A stretch of 64,000 bases of DNA from an uncultured Litorivicinus sp. (GCA_902558075.1 CACECO010000001.1:124001-188000), one strand, 5' to 3'; shown: positions 28,737 to 43,553, numbered from the stretch's first letter. Numbers and translations are program-made. Notes: generated by a model not told the origin, from the letters alone.

Positions 28737-30083
28737 TTAGCTGATTGAGGCGACTTTTTCCACCGATGTTGCAATCTGCTCAGCACAATCCTTCACTTCG
28801 GTCGCGTTAACACCCTCAACCATCACGCGAACCACCGGTTCTGTCCCACTTGGACGTAACACGACCCGACCTGAAGCACCCAACTGCGATTCAACAGAAT
28901 TGACTGCGTCTTTCACCAGTTGATGATCCAGATGATTACGGGAAACAAGAGGAACGTTGATAAGGATTTGTGGATACTTTGTCATACCATGACGCGCTTG
29001 GCTCAATGTTTGCCCAGAGAGTAATAGTGCATTGACGACCTGAAGCGCGGCCACCAGTCCATCGCCGGTCGATGTCAGGTCAGAGCAAATAATGTGACCA
29101 GAAGTCTCACCGCCCAAGGTCCACTGGCGCTCCTCCATTGCCTCAATCACATAACGGTCGCCCACTTTCGTTCGTACAAATGGAACTTGCATGTCAGCCA
29201 ACGCTTTTTCGAGGCCTAGATTAGTCATTAAAGTGCCAGCGACACCACCATCCATGTGACCACGCTGATGTCGAGATGCGGCGATGATGTATAAAATCTC
29301 GTCGCCATCAACAAGCGCACCATTTTCGTCGACTAAGACCACCCGATCAGCGTCGCCATCAAGTGCGATACCGAGATCAGCTTGCGTTGAAACAACAGCC
29401 TCAATCAACGCATCAGGTGCTGTCGACCCAACCCCATTGTTGATGTTGAGTCCATCGGGAGTCACACCTATCGCCTCAACAGTTGCGCCGAGTTCTCGAA
29501 GCACCTTGGGCGCGACTTGATAGGCCGCCCCGTTTGCACAATCGACGATCACTTTCAATCCCGAGAGGTCTGTACCGAGGCGCAAAGTGTGCTTGCAAAA
29601 TTCGATGTACCGACCAGCAGCATCATCAGCCCGAGAGGCACGCCCCAATAGCGGCCCGTTCACTGTGGTTAAAGGCTCATCGAGCAGTCGCTCAATTTCA
29701 TGCTCCACATCATCAGGCAGTTTAGTTCCGTTCTTGTCAAAGAACTTGATGCCGTTATCTTCATAGCCGTTGTGGCTTGCGCTGATCACGATCCCACCCT
29801 CAGCTGAGAATGTCCGCGTCAGATATGCAATGGCGGGAGTTGGCATTGGTCCAAGCATCACAGGATCAACACCAGCCCCGATTAAGCCAGCTTCGAGTGC
29901 GGTTTCAAACATATACCCAGAGAGCCGTGTATCTTTTCCAATCAGGACCTTGGGGCGGCTGGTATGGCCCTGACGGACTGTTTGACCGAATGCCCAACCG
30001 AGCTTGAGTACAAATTCTGCTGTGATGCATCCTTCACCAACTCGGCCTCTGACACCGTCTGTTCCGAAATACTTTCGACTCAT
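28737..30083 (-). CDS. glmM: Phosphoglucosamine mutase
   Basis: Converts glucosamine-6-phosphate to glucosamine-1-phosphate for peptidoglycan and LPS precursors. 448 residues. [11 protein letters not shown] at the start, catalytic phosphoserine loop [17 protein letters not shown] (about 99-115), metal-binding [14 protein letters not shown] (about 239-252), substrate loop GGETSGHII and phosphate-binding [14 protein letters not shown]. Linked to folP 2 nt away, as in most proteobacteria. Confidence 0.97.
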   Translation of the reverse strand: MSRKYFGTDGVRGRVGEGCITAEFVLKLGWAFGQTVRQGHTSRPKVLIGKDTRLSGYMFETALEAGLIGAGVDPVMLGPMPTPAIAYLTRTFSAEGGIVISASHNGYEDNGIKFFDKNGTKLPDDVEHEIERLLDEPLTTVNGPLLGRASRADDAAGRYIEFCKHTLRLGTDLSGLKVIVDCANGAAYQVAPKVLRELGATVEAIGVTPDGLNINNGVGSTAPDALIEAVVSTQADLGIALDGDADRVVLVDENGALVDGDEILYIIAASRHQRGHMDGGVAGTLMTNLGLEKALADMQVPFVRTKVGDRYVIEAMEERQWTLGGETSGHIICSDLTSTGDGLVAALQVVNALLLSGQTLSQARHGMTKYPQILINVPLVSRNHLDHQLVKDAVNSVESQLGASGRVVLRPSGTEPVVRVMVEGVNATEVKDCAEQIATSVEKVASIS

Positions 30084-30085
30084 AT

Positions 30086-30931
30086 TTACTGCGTTCCCTG
30101 CGTTAATGTTTGCATCACGGCCATTGCGTCACGCGTCTCAGCAACATCATGAACCCGCAAAATTGCAGCGCCATACGATGCTGCAACCGCCGCTGCCACA
30201 GCGCTTCCCGTAACACGTTGTTCGATTGGACGGCCGGTCATATCCCCTATCATGGTCTTCCGAGAGACCCCGACCAACACAGGGTATCCGCTTTGAACAA
30301 AGCGATCCAAACTTCTGAAAAGAGCGACATTATGTTCAAACGTTTTCCCGAATCCAAAGCCCGGGTCGAGCAGCAACTGATCTGTGGTAAATCCTGCATC
30401 TCGGCAGACATCAACACGTGTCATCAGCCACTCGTACACATCGTCCACAGCATCATCATATGTTGGCTGTTTTTGCATCGTCTGTGGCGTGCCTTGCATA
30501 TGCATCAAACAAACGGGGAGACCTGTCTGCAACGCCGCGGCCATCGCTCCTTCACGCAGCAATGCCCTCACATCATTAATCATCCGGGCACCATGAGCGG
30601 CACTCTCAATCATGACATTCGGAGTGGAAGTATCAACTGAGATAACTGTATCAAATCGAGCGGATAGTGCTTCGACTACTGGAACAACTCGGTCAAGTTC
30701 TTCACTTTCAGGAACGGGTGCCGCCCCCGGACGCGTGCTCTCTCCACCTACATCGAGTATGGTCGCACCTTCAGTCAGGCAACAGTCGGCACGCGATAAT
30801 ATCGCATCGAACGACGCTTGCCCGTCAAAAAGCTTGCCGCCATCAGAAAATGAGTCGGGTGTAATATTCAGAACAGCCATGATCTGAGGTCCTTGGAACC
30901 CCAGATCAGGCCATGCGACCTTTCGCATCAC
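30086..30931 (-). CDS. folP: Dihydropteroate synthase
   Basis: Condenses the pterin pyrophosphate with p-aminobenzoate; sulfonamide target. 281 residues. [15 protein letters not shown] (about 18-32) and [12 protein letters not shown] are the two signature loops; DPGFGFGKT and the C-terminal [13 protein letters not shown] complete the TIM barrel. Located between ftsH and glmM with 2-nt spacers on either side, so one operon. The partner enzyme folK is at 16.1 kb. Confidence 0.97.
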   Translation of the reverse strand: MMRKVAWPDLGFQGPQIMAVLNITPDSFSDGGKLFDGQASFDAILSRADCCLTEGATILDVGGESTRPGAAPVPESEELDRVVPVVEALSARFDTVISVDTSTPNVMIESAAHGARMINDVRALLREGAMAAALQTGLPVCLMHMQGTPQTMQKQPTYDDAVDDVYEWLMTRVDVCRDAGFTTDQLLLDPGFGFGKTFEHNVALFRSLDRFVQSGYPVLVGVSRKTMIGDMTGRPIEQRVTGSAVAAAVAASYGAAILRVHDVAETRDAMAVMQTLTQGTQ

Positions 30932-30933
30932 CG

Positions 30934-32874
30934 CTAATTGGTTGGCGCTGCGCCATCCTCTGAAGCAGTATCAGAAGCGTCGTTTCTAGCCGCTTCATGC
31001 AAATCATCATTTATGTCTGGCGACCCGCCTTGTGGCTTGTCACTGTCATTCCAATCCGCTGGAGGACCAGGTTTCCGACCTTCCATGATCTGATCGATTT
31101 GTTTCGTATCGATTGTTTCGTATTCCATCAAACAATCGGCCATGACATGAAGTTTATCCATATTCTCTTCGAGCGTTGTTTTGGCCGTCTGATAACAAGA
31201 ATCCAAGATATCTTTAACTTCTTCGTCAATCAAGCGTGCAGTGTCGTCTGACTGACCATGCACTGGACGGCTCATCGAACGGCCTAAAAAAGGCTCGTTG
31301 TCTTCTTCATCGTACATCTGCGGCCCAAGCCTCTCGGACAGACCCCACTTCGTCACCATGTTGCGAGCGATCGAGGTCGCACGCTGAATATCGTTTGATG
31401 CACCTGTGGTCACGCCTTCGGCACCCAAAGTAAGTTCCTCAGCAATCCGACCACCGTATAACGAACAAATCTGACTTACCAAACCCCGCTTGGAATGGCT
31501 GTACTTATCTTCTTCCGGCAAAAACATGGTGACACCTAACGCTCGCCCTCGAGGGATGATCGACACCTTATATACTGGGTCATGCTCTGGCATTAATCGG
31601 CCAACAATAGCGTGACCAGCCTCGTGGTACGCCGTGTTCCGTTTTTCAGATTCTTTCATCACCATGGACCGACGCTCGGCACCCATCATGATCTTATCTT
31701 TCGCCTGCTCAAAGTGGCTCATAGCCACCACCCGCGTACTCGCACGAGCGGCAAATAATGAGGCTTCGTTGACCAAATTCGCGAGATCAGCGCCAGAAAA
31801 GCCAGGCGTACCCCTAGCAATCAACGATGCGTCCACTTCTGGAGCAAGTGGCGCTTTCTTCATGTGAACCTTGAGAATTTGTTCACGCCCACGAATGTCT
31901 GGAAGCCCAACAACCACTTGCCGGTCAAATCGACCCGGACGGAGTAATGCTTGATCGAGTACATCTGGTCGGTTAGTCGCGGCAATGACGATAACTCCAT
32001 CATTGACATCAAAGCCATCCATCTCGACCAACAACTGGTTCAATGTCTGCTCACGTTCATCGTGACCGCCACCGAGCCCGGCACCACGCTGACGGCCAAC
32101 AGCATCAATCTCATCAATGAAAATGATACAAGGCGCCTGTTTCTTCGCTTGCTCAAACATGTCACGCACTCGCGATGCACCAACACCAACGAACATCTCG
32201 ACGAAATCTGATCCTGAAATAAAAAAGAAGGGTACTTTGGCTTCGCCAGCGATTGCCTTCGCTAACAATGTTTTACCAGTTCCCGGAGGTCCTGCCATCA
32301 GAACACCACGAGGGATCCGCCCACCAAGCCTCTGGAACTTGCCTGGATCTTTCAAAAATTCAACCAGTTCCGCAACATCGTCTTTAGCCTCATCACAACC
32401 AGCAACATCGGCAAACGTAGTTTTAATTTGGTCTTCACTAATCAAGCGAGCCTTTGATTTTCCAAAGGACATCGGGCCACCACGACCACCGCCCATACCG
32501 CCCTGCATTTGACGCATGAAAAACATGAAAATCGCGAGAATGATCAGCACCGGGAAAGCGGCAACTAAAAGTTGCATCCATACCGACTGCTGCTCTGGCT
32601 TACGACCTTCGACAACGACATTGTGCTGGAGCAAGTCATCCATCAATCGTGGATCCTGCACTGCCGGACGGACAGTCTCGTAAACATCGCCATTGGCACG
32701 CGTTGCAATAATCGACTGTCCGTCGATGATGACGCGACGAATCTGGTCTCTATTCACTTCCTCAACGAACTGAGAGTAGTTAATCTGCTGTGACTGTGTT
32801 TCTACGCTGAAGTTGTTAAATACTGTAAGTAAAACAGCAGCGATTACCAACCAAAGCACCAAATTTCTCGCCAT
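30934..32874 (-). CDS. ftsH: ATP-dependent zinc metalloprotease FtsH
   Basis: Hexameric inner-membrane AAA+ protease that degrades membrane and regulatory proteins. 646 residues from MARNLVLW, chosen because GGAGAAG precedes it; the track start is four codons earlier. Two transmembrane helices (about 4-22 and 100-120) flank a periplasmic domain. Walker [14 protein letters not shown], Walker [34 protein letters not shown], zinc motif HEAGH. The acidic/Pro-rich C-terminus is variable. Confidence 0.98.
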   Translation of the reverse strand: MARNLVLWLVIAAVLLTVFNNFSVETQSQQINYSQFVEEVNRDQIRRVIIDGQSIIATRANGDVYETVRPAVQDPRLMDDLLQHNVVVEGRKPEQQSVWMQLLVAAFPVLIILAIFMFFMRQMQGGMGGGRGGPMSFGKSKARLISEDQIKTTFADVAGCDEAKDDVAELVEFLKDPGKFQRLGGRIPRGVLMAGPPGTGKTLLAKAIAGEAKVPFFFISGSDFVEMFVGVGASRVRDMFEQAKKQAPCIIFIDEIDAVGRQRGAGLGGGHDEREQTLNQLLVEMDGFDVNDGVIVIAATNRPDVLDQALLRPGRFDRQVVVGLPDIRGREQILKVHMKKAPLAPEVDASLIARGTPGFSGADLANLVNEASLFAARASTRVVAMSHFEQAKDKIMMGAERRSMVMKESEKRNTAYHEAGHAIVGRLMPEHDPVYKVSIIPRGRALGVTMFLPEEDKYSHSKRGLVSQICSLYGGRIAEELTLGAEGVTTGASNDIQRATSIARNMVTKWGLSERLGPQMYDEEDNEPFLGRSMSRPVHGQSDDTARLIDEEVKDILDSCYQTAKTTLEENMDKLHVMADCLMEYETIDTKQIDQIMEGRKPGPPADWNDSDKPQGGSPDINDDLHEAARNDASDTASEDGAAPTN

Positions 32875-32945
32875 AATCTTCTCCATGCTTTCAGAGGAGT
32901 CGAGCCCCTCAATATAATTAGTTTATTTGGGCAGGCCAACCGAAT

Positions 32946-33575
32946 TCAAAGGGTTGAACCGCGAAACCCCATTGCTAACAGATAAGTTTCTCGGCTACGC
33001 GAACGCGACGCGTCAGGTTTCCGCGTTTTTAGGACAGAGAAATCCGTTCGAAGCGCCTGAGAAAATTCATCGAACCCCTCGCCCTGAAACACTTTTACGA
33101 AAAAAGCACCGCCGGGATTCAACGTCTGTCGCGCAAAGTCGAGGGCTAGTTCGCATAGATACATAGCCCTCGGTTGATCCACAGATTTATTTCCTGACAA
33201 ATTTGGCGCCATATCAGACAAAACAACATCAACCCGAACCCCGTTTAATGACTGCATCAAGCGATCAAGAGCCGCTTCTTCGGTAAAGTCCCCCAAAATA
33301 AATTCCACGTCCGCGACTGAGTCCATCGTGAGAATATCAAGCGCAAATACCCGGCCAGAGGGGCCGGTCCAATTCGCAACTAACTCAGTCCAACCGCCAG
33401 GGGCGGCCCCTAGATCGACGACGACGTCCCCTGATTTAATCAATTGGTCCTTCGCTTGTACTGCTTCCAGTTTAAAGCTGGCCCGCGACCGACGACCTTC
33501 CGCTTGTGCTTTCTGAACGTACGGATCATCAAAATGTTCTTTTAGCCAGCGACCGCTGGACTTGGATCGTGCCAT
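32946..33575 (-). CDS. rlmE: 23S rRNA 2'-O-methyltransferase (U2552)
   Basis: FtsJ/RrmJ. 209 residues. RSRASFKLEAVQ carries the first catalytic Lys, DLGAAPGGWTE the SAM loop, LSDMAPNLSGN the catalytic Asp region, and FFVKVFQGEG the second Lys. Followed by ftsH on the same strand (a classical ftsJ-ftsH pair) and divergent from yhbY, with about 40 nt between starts. Confidence 0.96.
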   Translation of the reverse strand: MARSKSSGRWLKEHFDDPYVQKAQAEGRRSRASFKLEAVQAKDQLIKSGDVVVDLGAAPGGWTELVANWTGPSGRVFALDILTMDSVADVEFILGDFTEEAALDRLMQSLNGVRVDVVLSDMAPNLSGNKSVDQPRAMYLCELALDFARQTLNPGGAFFVKVFQGEGFDEFSQALRTDFSVLKTRKPDASRSRSRETYLLAMGFRGSTL

Positions 33576-33614
33576 GTTTTGTTCTACACTCGCGGCCCCT
33601 CGATGGAGACAACT

Positions 33615-33917
33615 ATGTTAACACCGGAACGCAAAAAACAGATGCGGGCGATTGGGCATCACTTGAAGCCGATTGTACTGTTGGGCGATCAAGGAATGTC
33701 TAATGGTTTACTCGACGAACTCAATCGTGCACTGAACGATCATGAGTTAATCAAAATTAAAGTTCGCGCAGAGCGTGACGCGCGGAAAGTTTTAATTGCC
33801 TCACTTTGCGAGGAAACCGGCGCTCAATGCGTGCAATCAACCGGTGCAATGGCGCTACTTTTTAGGGCCGCGGACCGACCCAACCCTCGTTTATCAAATC
33901 TGATCCGGCCAATCTAA
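33615..33917 (+). CDS. yhbY: YhbY-type CRM-domain RNA-binding protein
   Basis: 100 residues; single CRM domain associated with pre-50S ribosomal particles. Characteristic KKQMRAIGHHLKPIVLLGDQGMSNGLLDELNRAL and KIKVRAERDARK. The start at 33615 has GGAG 7 nt upstream, and the track ORF is 12 codons too long. Divergent from rlmE and convergent with greA, whose stop is immediately adjacent. Confidence 0.93.
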   Translation: MLTPERKKQMRAIGHHLKPIVLLGDQGMSNGLLDELNRALNDHELIKIKVRAERDARKVLIASLCEETGAQCVQSTGAMALLFRAADRPNPRLSNLIRPI

Positions 33918-34394
33918 TTATCGATGTTCAACAGAGTCGATCTCGTATTCGACGACACCGCCAGGGGTTGTTACCGACACTTCGTCCCCCTCTTCTTTCC
34001 CAATCAACCCTCGGGCGATTGGTGATGTCACAGAAATCTTTCCATTTTTCACATCCGCCTCATCTTCACCCACAATTTGGTAGGTCACTAATTGGTCAGT
34101 TTCTAAATTAATGAGCGTCACGGTCACGCCAAAAATCACTTTGCCGGTATTTTCAATTTGCGTCACATCAATCACTTGAGCATGGGATAGCTTCGCCTCG
34201 ATATCTTTAATCCGGCCTTCACAGAATCCCTGCTGCTCTCGCGCAGCGTGGTACTCAGCATTTTCTTTCAGATCACCGTGCTCACGCGCTTCAGCAATTG
34301 CAGTGACAATGCGCGGGCGTTCAACTTGCTTTAAACGCTGCAGTTCATCCCGAAGCGACGATTCGCCGAATTTGGTCATCGGTATCTTACTCAT
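33918..34394 (-). CDS. greA: Transcription elongation factor GreA
   Basis: Stimulates transcript cleavage by backtracked RNA polymerase. 158 residues, the standard length. N-terminal coiled coil with the acidic tip [21 protein letters not shown]-terminal FKBP-like domain with [20 protein letters not shown]. Located 11 nt after carB on the minus strand, the usual gammaproteobacterial position. Confidence 0.97.
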   Translation of the reverse strand: MSKIPMTKFGESSLRDELQRLKQVERPRIVTAIAEAREHGDLKENAEYHAAREQQGFCEGRIKDIEAKLSHAQVIDVTQIENTGKVIFGVTVTLINLETDQLVTYQIVGEDEADVKNGKISVTSPIARGLIGKEEGDEVSVTTPGGVVEYEIDSVEHR

Positions 34395-34405
34395 TTGATT
34401 CCTTA

Positions 34406-37400
34406 TTATTGTGTTTCGACGCGACGATGAAGCTCCTGAAGTCGTCGGACTTCACGTTCGTTACCAAACTTCAGCGCACGCACAATCGATTCGCCACCTG
34501 CCAAGGTCGTTGTATAACAAACTTTGTGATTCAACGCTGATCGACGAATCGTTGCAGAGTCCATGATCGCCTGTCGACCCTCAGTTGTATTTACGATAAA
34601 CGCGATTGAATCATTTTTTATCATATCAACAATATTTGGCCGACCTTCCATCACTTTATTCACACGCTGGCAAACAATGCCAGAATTAATTAAGTGATCG
34701 CAGGTTCCACCAGTTGCGACTAGCTCAAATCCCAATTCAATTAACGATCGTGCAAGAACTGCAGCGCGAGCCTTATCTGCATCGCGAACAGACACAAAAG
34801 CACGCCCCATACTCGGCAACCGATCGCCGGCAGCCGTATGCGCCTTGGCAAAGGCCTCATCAAAACTGTCACCGGTTCCCATGACTTCGCCGGTTGACTT
34901 CATTTCAGGACCCAGGATCGGGTCGACACCTGGGAATTTTGCGAAGGGGAAAACGCTCTCTTTCACACTAAAATATGGCGGAATCAGTTCCTTGGTCATG
35001 TTCTGCGCTTCAAGGGACGTACCCACCATGCAACGTGCAGCGACTTTCGCTAGAGACACCCCGACACATTTCGAGACAAAAGGGACTGTTCGTGAGGCAC
35101 GTGGATTCACTTCGATAACATACACATCCTCGCCCTGTACAGCCATCTGTACATTCATTAAGCCGACAACATTCAACTCACGCGCCATTCGGATCACTTG
35201 ATCACGAATTTCATCCTGAATGTGTTTTGGCAAACTATAGGGTGGCAGTGAACATGCAGAGTCACCCGAGTGAACGCCAGCCTGTTCGATGTGTTCCATT
35301 ATGGCACCAATCACCACGTGATCACCGTCACTCACTGCATCCACGTCAACTTCGATTGCTGGATCGAGAAAGTGATCGAGAAGCACTGGAGAGTCATCAC
35401 TCGCAACCACAGCATCCTGAAGATAACGTTTCAGCTCAGAGAGATTTGAAACCACTTCCATCGCTCGCCCTCCAAGAACATAGGAGGGACGCACAACTAA
35501 AGGGAAACCAATGCTTTCTGCCAAAGCCAGTCCTGCTTCAAGACTCCGCGCGGTCGCGTTCGCCGGTTGCCTCAGACCCAAACGCGTTACCATTTGTTGG
35601 AATCGCTCCCGATCTTCAGCACGGTCAATGGCTTCGGGCGAAGTACCGACAATAGGAACACCGGACGCCTCAAGTTCACGTGCAAGCTTCAGCGGTGTCT
35701 GACCACCAAACTGAACAATCACGCCCTTTGGCCGTTCGATATCGATAATCGCCAACACATCCTCAAGAGTCACCGGCTCGAAGAACAGACGATCTGAAAT
35801 GTCGTAGTCAGTAGAGACAGTCTCGGGGTTACAGTTCACCATAATGGTTTCATAACCATCTTCACGCATCGCAAATGCAGCATGAACACAGCAATAATCG
35901 AATTCAATACCTTGACCGATTCGATTCGGACCACCACCCAAGACCATAATCTTGTCACGGCATGATGGGTTCGCCTCACACTCTTTCTCATAGGTTGAAT
36001 AGAGATATGCCGTTGGTGTCGCAAACTCACCAGCACAGGTGTCTACGCGTTTATACACAGGTCTTACATCAAGTTTAAAGCGACGTTCGCGTAATTCTTT
36101 CTCTGACACATCGAGGAGCGCTGCTAAACGTTTGTCAGAGAATCCCTTGCGCTTTAAACGCCACAGTGAATCACGATCGAGATCCGATAGAGCCATCTCC
36201 GTCATACGCGCCTCGTCCCAAACCAAATCTTCGATTTGCGCAAGGAACCAAGAATCAATTTTCGAGACCTGAAAGACCTCATCAATGCTCATTCCACTAC
36301 GGAATGCATCAGCCACGCACCATAAACGACGTGGACTAGGATTCGCGAGCTCATGACGCATTGCCTGCACAGACTCTTCAGAATCCCACTCAAACGTTGG
36401 ATCCAAACCGCTGACACCAATTTCGAGACCACGTAATGCCTTCTGCATCGACTCCTGAAAGCTTCGGCCAATCGCCATCACTTCACCGACAGATTTCATC
36501 TGTGTCGTCAAACGGCTATCAGCTTGCGGGAATTTTTCGAATGTAAAGCGAGGGACCTTTGTCACAACATAATCGATTGATGGTTCAAATGACGCGGGTG
36601 TTGCACCACCAGTGATTTCATTGGCAAGTTCATCAAGCGTGTAACCAACCGCCAATTTGGCGGCGACCTTCGCAATCGGGAAGCCTGTCGCTTTCGATGC
36701 GAGTGCGGATGAACGTGACACACGCGGGTTCATCTCGATCACCATTAAGCGACCATTGTCCGGATTCACGCCAAACTGAACATTAGAACCGCCAGTTTCG
36801 ACACCAATTTTACGCAACACAGCCACCGAGGCATTGCGCATGATTTGATATTCTTTGTCGGTCAATGTCTGTGCCGGAGCAACGGTGATGGAGTCGCCTG
36901 TGTGCACACCCATTGGATCGAAGTTTTCGATAGAGCAGACGATGATGCAGTTGTCCTTATGGTCACGCACCACTTCCATCTCGTATTCTTTCCAGCCGAG
37001 TAGAGACTCGTCTATCAATAATTCATTTGTCGGTGATAAGTCGAGGCCACGCTCGCAAATCTCTTCAAATTCTTCGCGATTATAAGCAACACCGCCGCCT
37101 GATCCACCCATGGTGAACGACGGACGAATGATGCATGGAAAACCAAGATCATCGGCGGCAATAAGCGCTTCGTCGATCGTATGCGCAATATGGCTGCGTG
37201 GCGTTTCAAGCCCGATTGCTTTCATCGCTTTGTCGAAACGGTCCCTGTCTTCAGCCTTGTCTATGGCATCCGCATTCGCGCCTATTAACTGAACTCCGTA
37301 CTTTTCGAGAATCCCTTCTCGATCCAAATCGAGCGCGCAATTCAGTGCAGTTTGACCACCCATGGTTGGTAGCAATGCACTCGGACGCTCTTTCTCAATC

Positions 37401-37630
37401 ACCTTTGCAACGGACTGCCAGCGGATTGGCTCAATGTACGTTGCATCTGCCATCGCTGGATCAGTCATGATGGTAGCGGGGTTTGAGTTCACCAAAATAA
37501 CTCGATAATCTTCTTCGCGAAGCGCTTTACATGCCTGTGCGCCCGAGTAGTCGAACTCACACGCCTGCCCAATAACGATCGGACCCGCACCGATAATCAG
37601 AATCGATTCAAGATCAGTACGTTTTGGCAT
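34406..37630 (-). CDS. carB: Carbamoyl-phosphate synthase large subunit
   Basis: 1074 residues, against 1073 in E. coli. Two homologous ATP-grasp halves: first half with [16 protein letters not shown] and [19 protein letters not shown], second half with [19 protein letters not shown] and [14 protein letters not shown], then the allosteric MGS-like domain (about 940-1074, [13 protein letters not shown]). Makes carbamoyl phosphate for arginine and pyrimidine synthesis using ammonia channelled from CarA. Start shares its A with the carA stop (TGATG). Confidence 0.98.
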   Translation of the reverse strand: MPKRTDLESILIIGAGPIVIGQACEFDYSGAQACKALREEDYRVILVNSNPATIMTDPAMADATYIEPIRWQSVAKVIEKERPSALLPTMGGQTALNCALDLDREGILEKYGVQLIGANADAIDKAEDRDRFDKAMKAIGLETPRSHIAHTIDEALIAADDLGFPCIIRPSFTMGGSGGGVAYNREEFEEICERGLDLSPTNELLIDESLLGWKEYEMEVVRDHKDNCIIVCSIENFDPMGVHTGDSITVAPAQTLTDKEYQIMRNASVAVLRKIGVETGGSNVQFGVNPDNGRLMVIEMNPRVSRSSALASKATGFPIAKVAAKLAVGYTLDELANEITGGATPASFEPSIDYVVTKVPRFTFEKFPQADSRLTTQMKSVGEVMAIGRSFQESMQKALRGLEIGVSGLDPTFEWDSEESVQAMRHELANPSPRRLWCVADAFRSGMSIDEVFQVSKIDSWFLAQIEDLVWDEARMTEMALSDLDRDSLWRLKRKGFSDKRLAALLDVSEKELRERRFKLDVRPVYKRVDTCAGEFATPTAYLYSTYEKECEANPSCRDKIMVLGGGPNRIGQGIEFDYCCVHAAFAMREDGYETIMVNCNPETVSTDYDISDRLFFEPVTLEDVLAIIDIERPKGVIVQFGGQTPLKLARELEASGVPIVGTSPEAIDRAEDRERFQQMVTRLGLRQPANATARSLEAGLALAESIGFPLVVRPSYVLGGRAMEVVSNLSELKRYLQDAVVASDDSPVLLDHFLDPAIEVDVDAVSDGDHVVIGAIMEHIEQAGVHSGDSACSLPPYSLPKHIQDEIRDQVIRMARELNVVGLMNVQMAVQGEDVYVIEVNPRASRTVPFVSKCVGVSLAKVAARCMVGTSLEAQNMTKELIPPYFSVKESVFPFAKFPGVDPILGPEMKSTGEVMGTGDSFDEAFAKAHTAAGDRLPSMGRAFVSVRDADKARAAVLARSLIELGFELVATGGTCDHLINSGIVCQRVNKVMEGRPNIVDMIKNDSIAFIVNTTEGRQAIMDSATIRRSALNHKVCYTTTLAGGESIVRALKFGNEREVRRLQELHRRVETQ

Positions 37631-38766
37631 CAGCGGACCTCCATGTTCGCGATAAATTGATCAAACAATGGGGCCACATCATGCGGCCCTGGGCTAGCTT
37701 CAGGGTGACCCTGAAAACTGAATGCTGAAGTATCAGTTCGTGTTATCCCCTGCACAGACTGATCAAATAACGACTTATGCGTCATCCTGAGGTTCGCTGG
37801 CAAGGTGTGTTCATCAATCGCAAAACCGTGATTTTGACTGGTGATCATGACAACCCCCGACTCGATGTCCTGAACAGGATGGTTCGCACCGTGGTGACCG
37901 AACTTCATTTTCATCGTTTTCGCGCCAGATGCGAGACCGAGGAGTTGGTGACCTAGACAGATCCCAAACACCGGAATTTTCGTTTCCAAAATGTCCTGAA
38001 TCGCCTCGATCGCGTATGTGCAAGGCTCGGGATCTCCAGGTCCATTCGACAAGAACACCCCATCAGGATTCATCGCTAACACATCTTCCGCTGGAGTTTT
38101 CGCAGGCAAAACGGTTAAGCGGCATCCGCGATCAGCGAGCATTCTCAAAATATTGCGCTTCACCCCAAAGTCATACGCAACGACATGGAAGCGAGCATTC
38201 TCCTTGTTAGGATATCCCTCGCCCAGAACCCACGAACCCTCATCCCACTCGTACGCTGATGCAGTTGTAACCTCTTTAGCGAGATCCATACCGGCGAGCC
38301 CGGGGAACTCAGCCAGTGCGGCCTGTGCTTTCGCAACACCCGTATCTAAACATGCCTCAACACCCGCAATAATGACACCGGCTTGAGCCCCTTTATCACG
38401 CAAAATACGAGTCAGCTTGCGTGTATCGATGTCTGATATTGCAACAATGCTCGCTGATTTTAAGTAGGTGTCCAGTGATTCATGTGCACGGAAATTACTC
38501 GGCAAGAGCGGTAGGTCACGAATGATCAATCCACCTGCATGAATCATGTTCGACTCTTCATCCTCCGGAGTCACGCCCGTATTTCCGATGTGTGGATACG
38601 TCAACGTAACTAATTGTCTCGCATACGACGGGTCGGTCAGGATTTCCTGATAACCCGTCATTGCGGTGTTAAAAACAACTTCGCCAACGGATATCCCGTC
38701 CGCGCCGATGGAGCGACCGGCAAACTGTGTGCCGTCCGCAAGTATTAAAATTGCAGGTGAATTCAA
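37630..38766 (-). CDS. carA: Carbamoyl-phosphate synthase small (glutaminase) subunit
   Basis: 378 residues if started at TTG 38766, which has GAGG 8 nt upstream and gives [15 protein letters not shown], aligned with the E. coli N-terminus. The track uses a GTG 12 codons earlier. N-terminal domain with [18 protein letters not shown]; class I glutaminase with nucleophile Cys in [15 protein letters not shown] and His/Glu in [11 protein letters not shown]. Translationally coupled to carB; dapB lies upstream. Confidence 0.96.
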   Translation of the reverse strand: MNSPAILILADGTQFAGRSIGADGISVGEVVFNTAMTGYQEILTDPSYARQLVTLTYPHIGNTGVTPEDEESNMIHAGGLIIRDLPLLPSNFRAHESLDTYLKSASIVAISDIDTRKLTRILRDKGAQAGVIIAGVEACLDTGVAKAQAALAEFPGLAGMDLAKEVTTASAYEWDEGSWVLGEGYPNKENARFHVVAYDFGVKRNILRMLADRGCRLTVLPAKTPAEDVLAMNPDGVFLSNGPGDPEPCTYAIEAIQDILETKIPVFGICLGHQLLGLASGAKTMKMKFGHHGANHPVQDIESGVVMITSQNHGFAIDEHTLPANLRMTHKSLFDQSVQGITRTDTSAFSFQGHPEASPGPHDVAPLFDQFIANMEVR

Positions 38767-38868
38767 CCGAGAGTCCTCTGTCTCGACAGACTCGGCTAGC
38801 ACCGAGCGATTGACGGCGCATTTTAGGGAGATTAGACCGAGAAGTCTATCTACGCTGTAAGGTTTTGC

Positions 38869-40805
<1,937 letters not shown>

Positions 40806-40840
40806 TCAGTTCTTCTTCCCTGAGACTTGAGTCATGCAAC

Positions 40841-42766
40841 TCACTTCTTTTCGTCGTCCTTCACTTCTTCAAACTCAGCGTCAACAACATCATCATCTTG
40901 TTTTGAAGGATCTGCATCTGCACTTGTATCAGTCGCATCTGCACCAGCGTCTGCCGCTGCGTAAAGCTTCTCTGCAATCTTCGCCGAAGCCTCGGTCAAA
41001 GCTGTCGTCTTTGCAGTGATTTCATCCTTATTATCACCCATCAACGCCTCTTCAAGCTCAGAAATAGCCGCCTCAACTGGTACTTTTTCTTCGTCAGTCA
41101 GCTTGTCACCGGCATCTGCCATTGACTTCTTAGTCGCGTGGATCATACCGTCGGCAGTATTCCGCGCACCGATCATTTCTTCGAACTTTTTATCCGCTTC
41201 AGCATTCGCTTCCGCATCTTTCACCATCTTCTCGATTTCTTCATCCGACAGCCCAGAGGACGCTTTGATCACAATCGACTGTTCTTTACCGGTCGCTTTG
41301 TCTTTAGCAGACACATTCAAAATACCGTTCGCATCGATGTCGAAGGCAACTTCAATCTGTGGAATACCACGGGGTGCCGGTGGAATATCAGCCAGATCGA
41401 ATCGACCTAACGACTTATTTTGACCCGCCTGTTTACGCTCACCCTGTAAGACATGAATGGTCACTGCGGTCTGATTGTCTTCAGCTGTTGAAAACACCTG
41501 GGTCTTTTTAGTTGGGATGGTGGTGTTTTTATCGATCAATGCAGTCATGACACCACCCATGGTCTCAATACCAAGAGACAGAGGCGTCACATCGAGAAGT
41601 AACACATCTTTTACGTCACCGGCTAGGACCGCGCCTTGAATGGACGCACCCATCGCAACAGCTTCATCTGGGTTGACATCACGACGCGGCTCTTTGTTAA
41701 AGAACGCCTTCACCTTGTCTTGAACCAGTGGCATCCTTGTTTGACCACCAACAAGAATTACATCGTTTATGTCAGAGGTTGAATGACCTGCATCCTCAAG
41801 CGCCTGCTTCACCGGCGCCAGTGTGCGCTCAACCAGATCCTCGACTAATGACTCGAGCTTCGCCCGCGTCAACTTAAGATTCAAGTGCTTAGGGCCACTT
41901 GCGTCAGCTGTGATATAGGGCAAATTTACATCTGTTTGCTGGCTAGAAGATAACTCGATCTTCGCCTTCTCAGCGGCTTCTTTCAAACGTTGCATCGCCA
42001 ATGGATCGCCTTTGAGATCCATTCCCTGATCTTTCTGGAATGACTCTGCCAGGTAATCAATCACTCGCAAGTCAAAATCCTCGCCGCCAAGAAATGTGTC
42101 GCCGTTGGTGGACAACACCTCAAACTGGTGCTCGCCGTCAACTTCAGCAATTTCAATGATCGAGATGTCAAAGGTACCACCACCCAAATCATAGACAGCA
42201 ATTACCGAATCACCGCGGGCCTGGTCCATTCCATAAGCAAGAGCGGCAGCGGTCGGCTCATTGATGATCCGTTTGACATCGAGACCTGCAATCTTACCCG
42301 CGTCCTTCGTGGCTTGACGCTGACTGTCATTGAAATATGCTGGAACCGTAATCACCGCTTCCGTCACGTCTTCCCCGAGATAATCTTCGGCGGTCCTTTT
42401 CATCTTTTTCAAGACTTCGGCCGAGATTTGAGGAGGAGCAAGCCTCTCTCCCTTGACATCAATCCATGCATCGCCGTTATCGGCACCTACAATTTTATAG
42501 GGAACCATTTTGATGTCTTTCTGCACCACATCATCACTGAACTTGCGACCGATCAAGCGCTTAACAGCAAATAGTGTGTTATCTGGGTTCGTTACAGACT
42601 GTCGCTTGGCGGGCTGTCCGACCAGCGTTTCGTCATCCGTATAAGCAATAATCGACGGTGTCGTACGATCACCCTCAGCATTCTCGATGACACGTGGCTT
42701 CCCACCTTCCAGCACAGCCACGCAAGAATTTGTTGTACCAAGATCGATTCCTATGATCTTACCCAT
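40841..42766 (-). CDS. dnaK: Chaperone protein DnaK (Hsp70)
   Basis: 641 residues. Actin-like ATPase with all three Hsp70 signatures ([40 protein letters not shown]), interdomain [16 protein letters not shown], substrate domain and helical lid, ending in an acidic tail containing [10 protein letters not shown]. Part of grpE-dnaK-dnaJ. The 81-nt gap to grpE contains a TGCGG...CCGCA hairpin that may act as a weak attenuator. Confidence 0.98.
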   Translation of the reverse strand: MGKIIGIDLGTTNSCVAVLEGGKPRVIENAEGDRTTPSIIAYTDDETLVGQPAKRQSVTNPDNTLFAVKRLIGRKFSDDVVQKDIKMVPYKIVGADNGDAWIDVKGERLAPPQISAEVLKKMKRTAEDYLGEDVTEAVITVPAYFNDSQRQATKDAGKIAGLDVKRIINEPTAAALAYGMDQARGDSVIAVYDLGGGTFDISIIEIAEVDGEHQFEVLSTNGDTFLGGEDFDLRVIDYLAESFQKDQGMDLKGDPLAMQRLKEAAEKAKIELSSSQQTDVNLPYITADASGPKHLNLKLTRAKLESLVEDLVERTLAPVKQALEDAGHSTSDINDVILVGGQTRMPLVQDKVKAFFNKEPRRDVNPDEAVAMGASIQGAVLAGDVKDVLLLDVTPLSLGIETMGGVMTALIDKNTTIPTKKTQVFSTAEDNQTAVTIHVLQGERKQAGQNKSLGRFDLADIPPAPRGIPQIEVAFDIDANGILNVSAKDKATGKEQSIVIKASSGLSDEEIEKMVKDAEANAEADKKFEEMIGARNTADGMIHATKKSMADAGDKLTDEEKVPVEAAISELEEALMGDNKDEITAKTTALTEASAKIAEKLYAAADAGADATDTSADADPSKQDDDVVDAEFEEVKDDEKK

Positions 42767-42847
42767 GGTGTTTCCTCTCTATTCATCCATGTCCGGATGC
42801 CCGGCTTTCCTAACATTTATTGCGGTTTTTTATCCGCATTCAAGTAA

Positions 42848-43462
42848 CTAGTTCGAAGCACCTTTGGTCACCATGACCATCGCTGCTCGGATCACTCGTC
42901 CTTCCAATTTGTAGCCTTTCTGCATCACTGCCATCACTGTGTTTGGATCATGATCCGCTGACTCCACCATACTCATCGCCTGGTGCTCTTGCGGGTCAAA
43001 TGCTTCTCCAACCGGATTGATAGGCTCGACTCCATGCCGCGCCGCTGTATCCAAAAGAAGCTTGTGCGTCATTTGAGTCCCCTCAAGCATCGACGCATCA
43101 AAACTCTCTGTGGTCTGGGCAAGTTCAAGTGCTCGATCCATCGAATCTAATACTGCGAGTAAATCCTTAACAAATTTCTCAACTGCGTATTTGTGTGCAT
43201 TCTCGACGTCGCGCTCGGCACGACGACGAGCATTTTGCAGATCTGCTTGGGAGCGGATCAACGCTTCCTTGAGCTCTTCAACTTGGGTTTCCAAGCTAGC
43301 CGAATCACCATCATTGAGTTCAGCTGGTTCATCACTGGTATCAATCTCTTCATTTTCGTTATCTTGAGTCGCGTCGTCATCAAGCTCTCCACTTTGGATT
43401 TCAGACGCTTCCTCTGTGTCTTTCACGACGTCCTCATCCGCTGGTGATTTTTCGTCGGCCAT
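42848..43462 (-). CDS. grpE: Nucleotide exchange factor GrpE
   Basis: 204 residues. Very acidic N-terminal tail (about 1-60), long dimerising helix (LETQVEELKEALIRSQADLQN), then the beta domain with EAFDPQEHQAMSMVE and VMQKGYKLEGRVIRAAMVMV. First gene of the heat-shock operon and divergent from recN; a sigma-32-like promoter lies in the gap. Confidence 0.97.
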   Translation of the reverse strand: MADEKSPADEDVVKDTEEASEIQSGELDDDATQDNENEEIDTSDEPAELNDGDSASLETQVEELKEALIRSQADLQNARRRAERDVENAHKYAVEKFVKDLLAVLDSMDRALELAQTTESFDASMLEGTQMTHKLLLDTAARHGVEPINPVGEAFDPQEHQAMSMVESADHDPNTVMAVMQKGYKLEGRVIRAAMVMVTKGASN

Positions 43463-43515
43463 AAACTACTCCTTGTTTCCCCCTTGAGTGAGCTACACTC
43501 GCAACTGCAACGCTT

Positions 43516-43543
43516 GTATAAGGTCATATCCGCGAGTTTCAAC
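43516..43543 (-). promoter_or_regulatory. Sigma-32-like heat-shock promoter for grpE-dnaK-dnaJ
   Basis: On the minus strand GTTGAAAC (-35, consensus CTTGAAA) is followed after 12 nt by CCTTATAC (-10, consensus CCCCATnT). It lies in the grpE-recN gap, about 55-80 nt upstream of the grpE ATG. The -10 match is partial. Confidence 0.5.
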
Positions 43544-43553
43544 AGACACACAA

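Noticed and set aside
43463-43553. LexA box for recN
   Set aside because: No CTG-N10-CAG palindrome with reasonable fit is present in the short gap.
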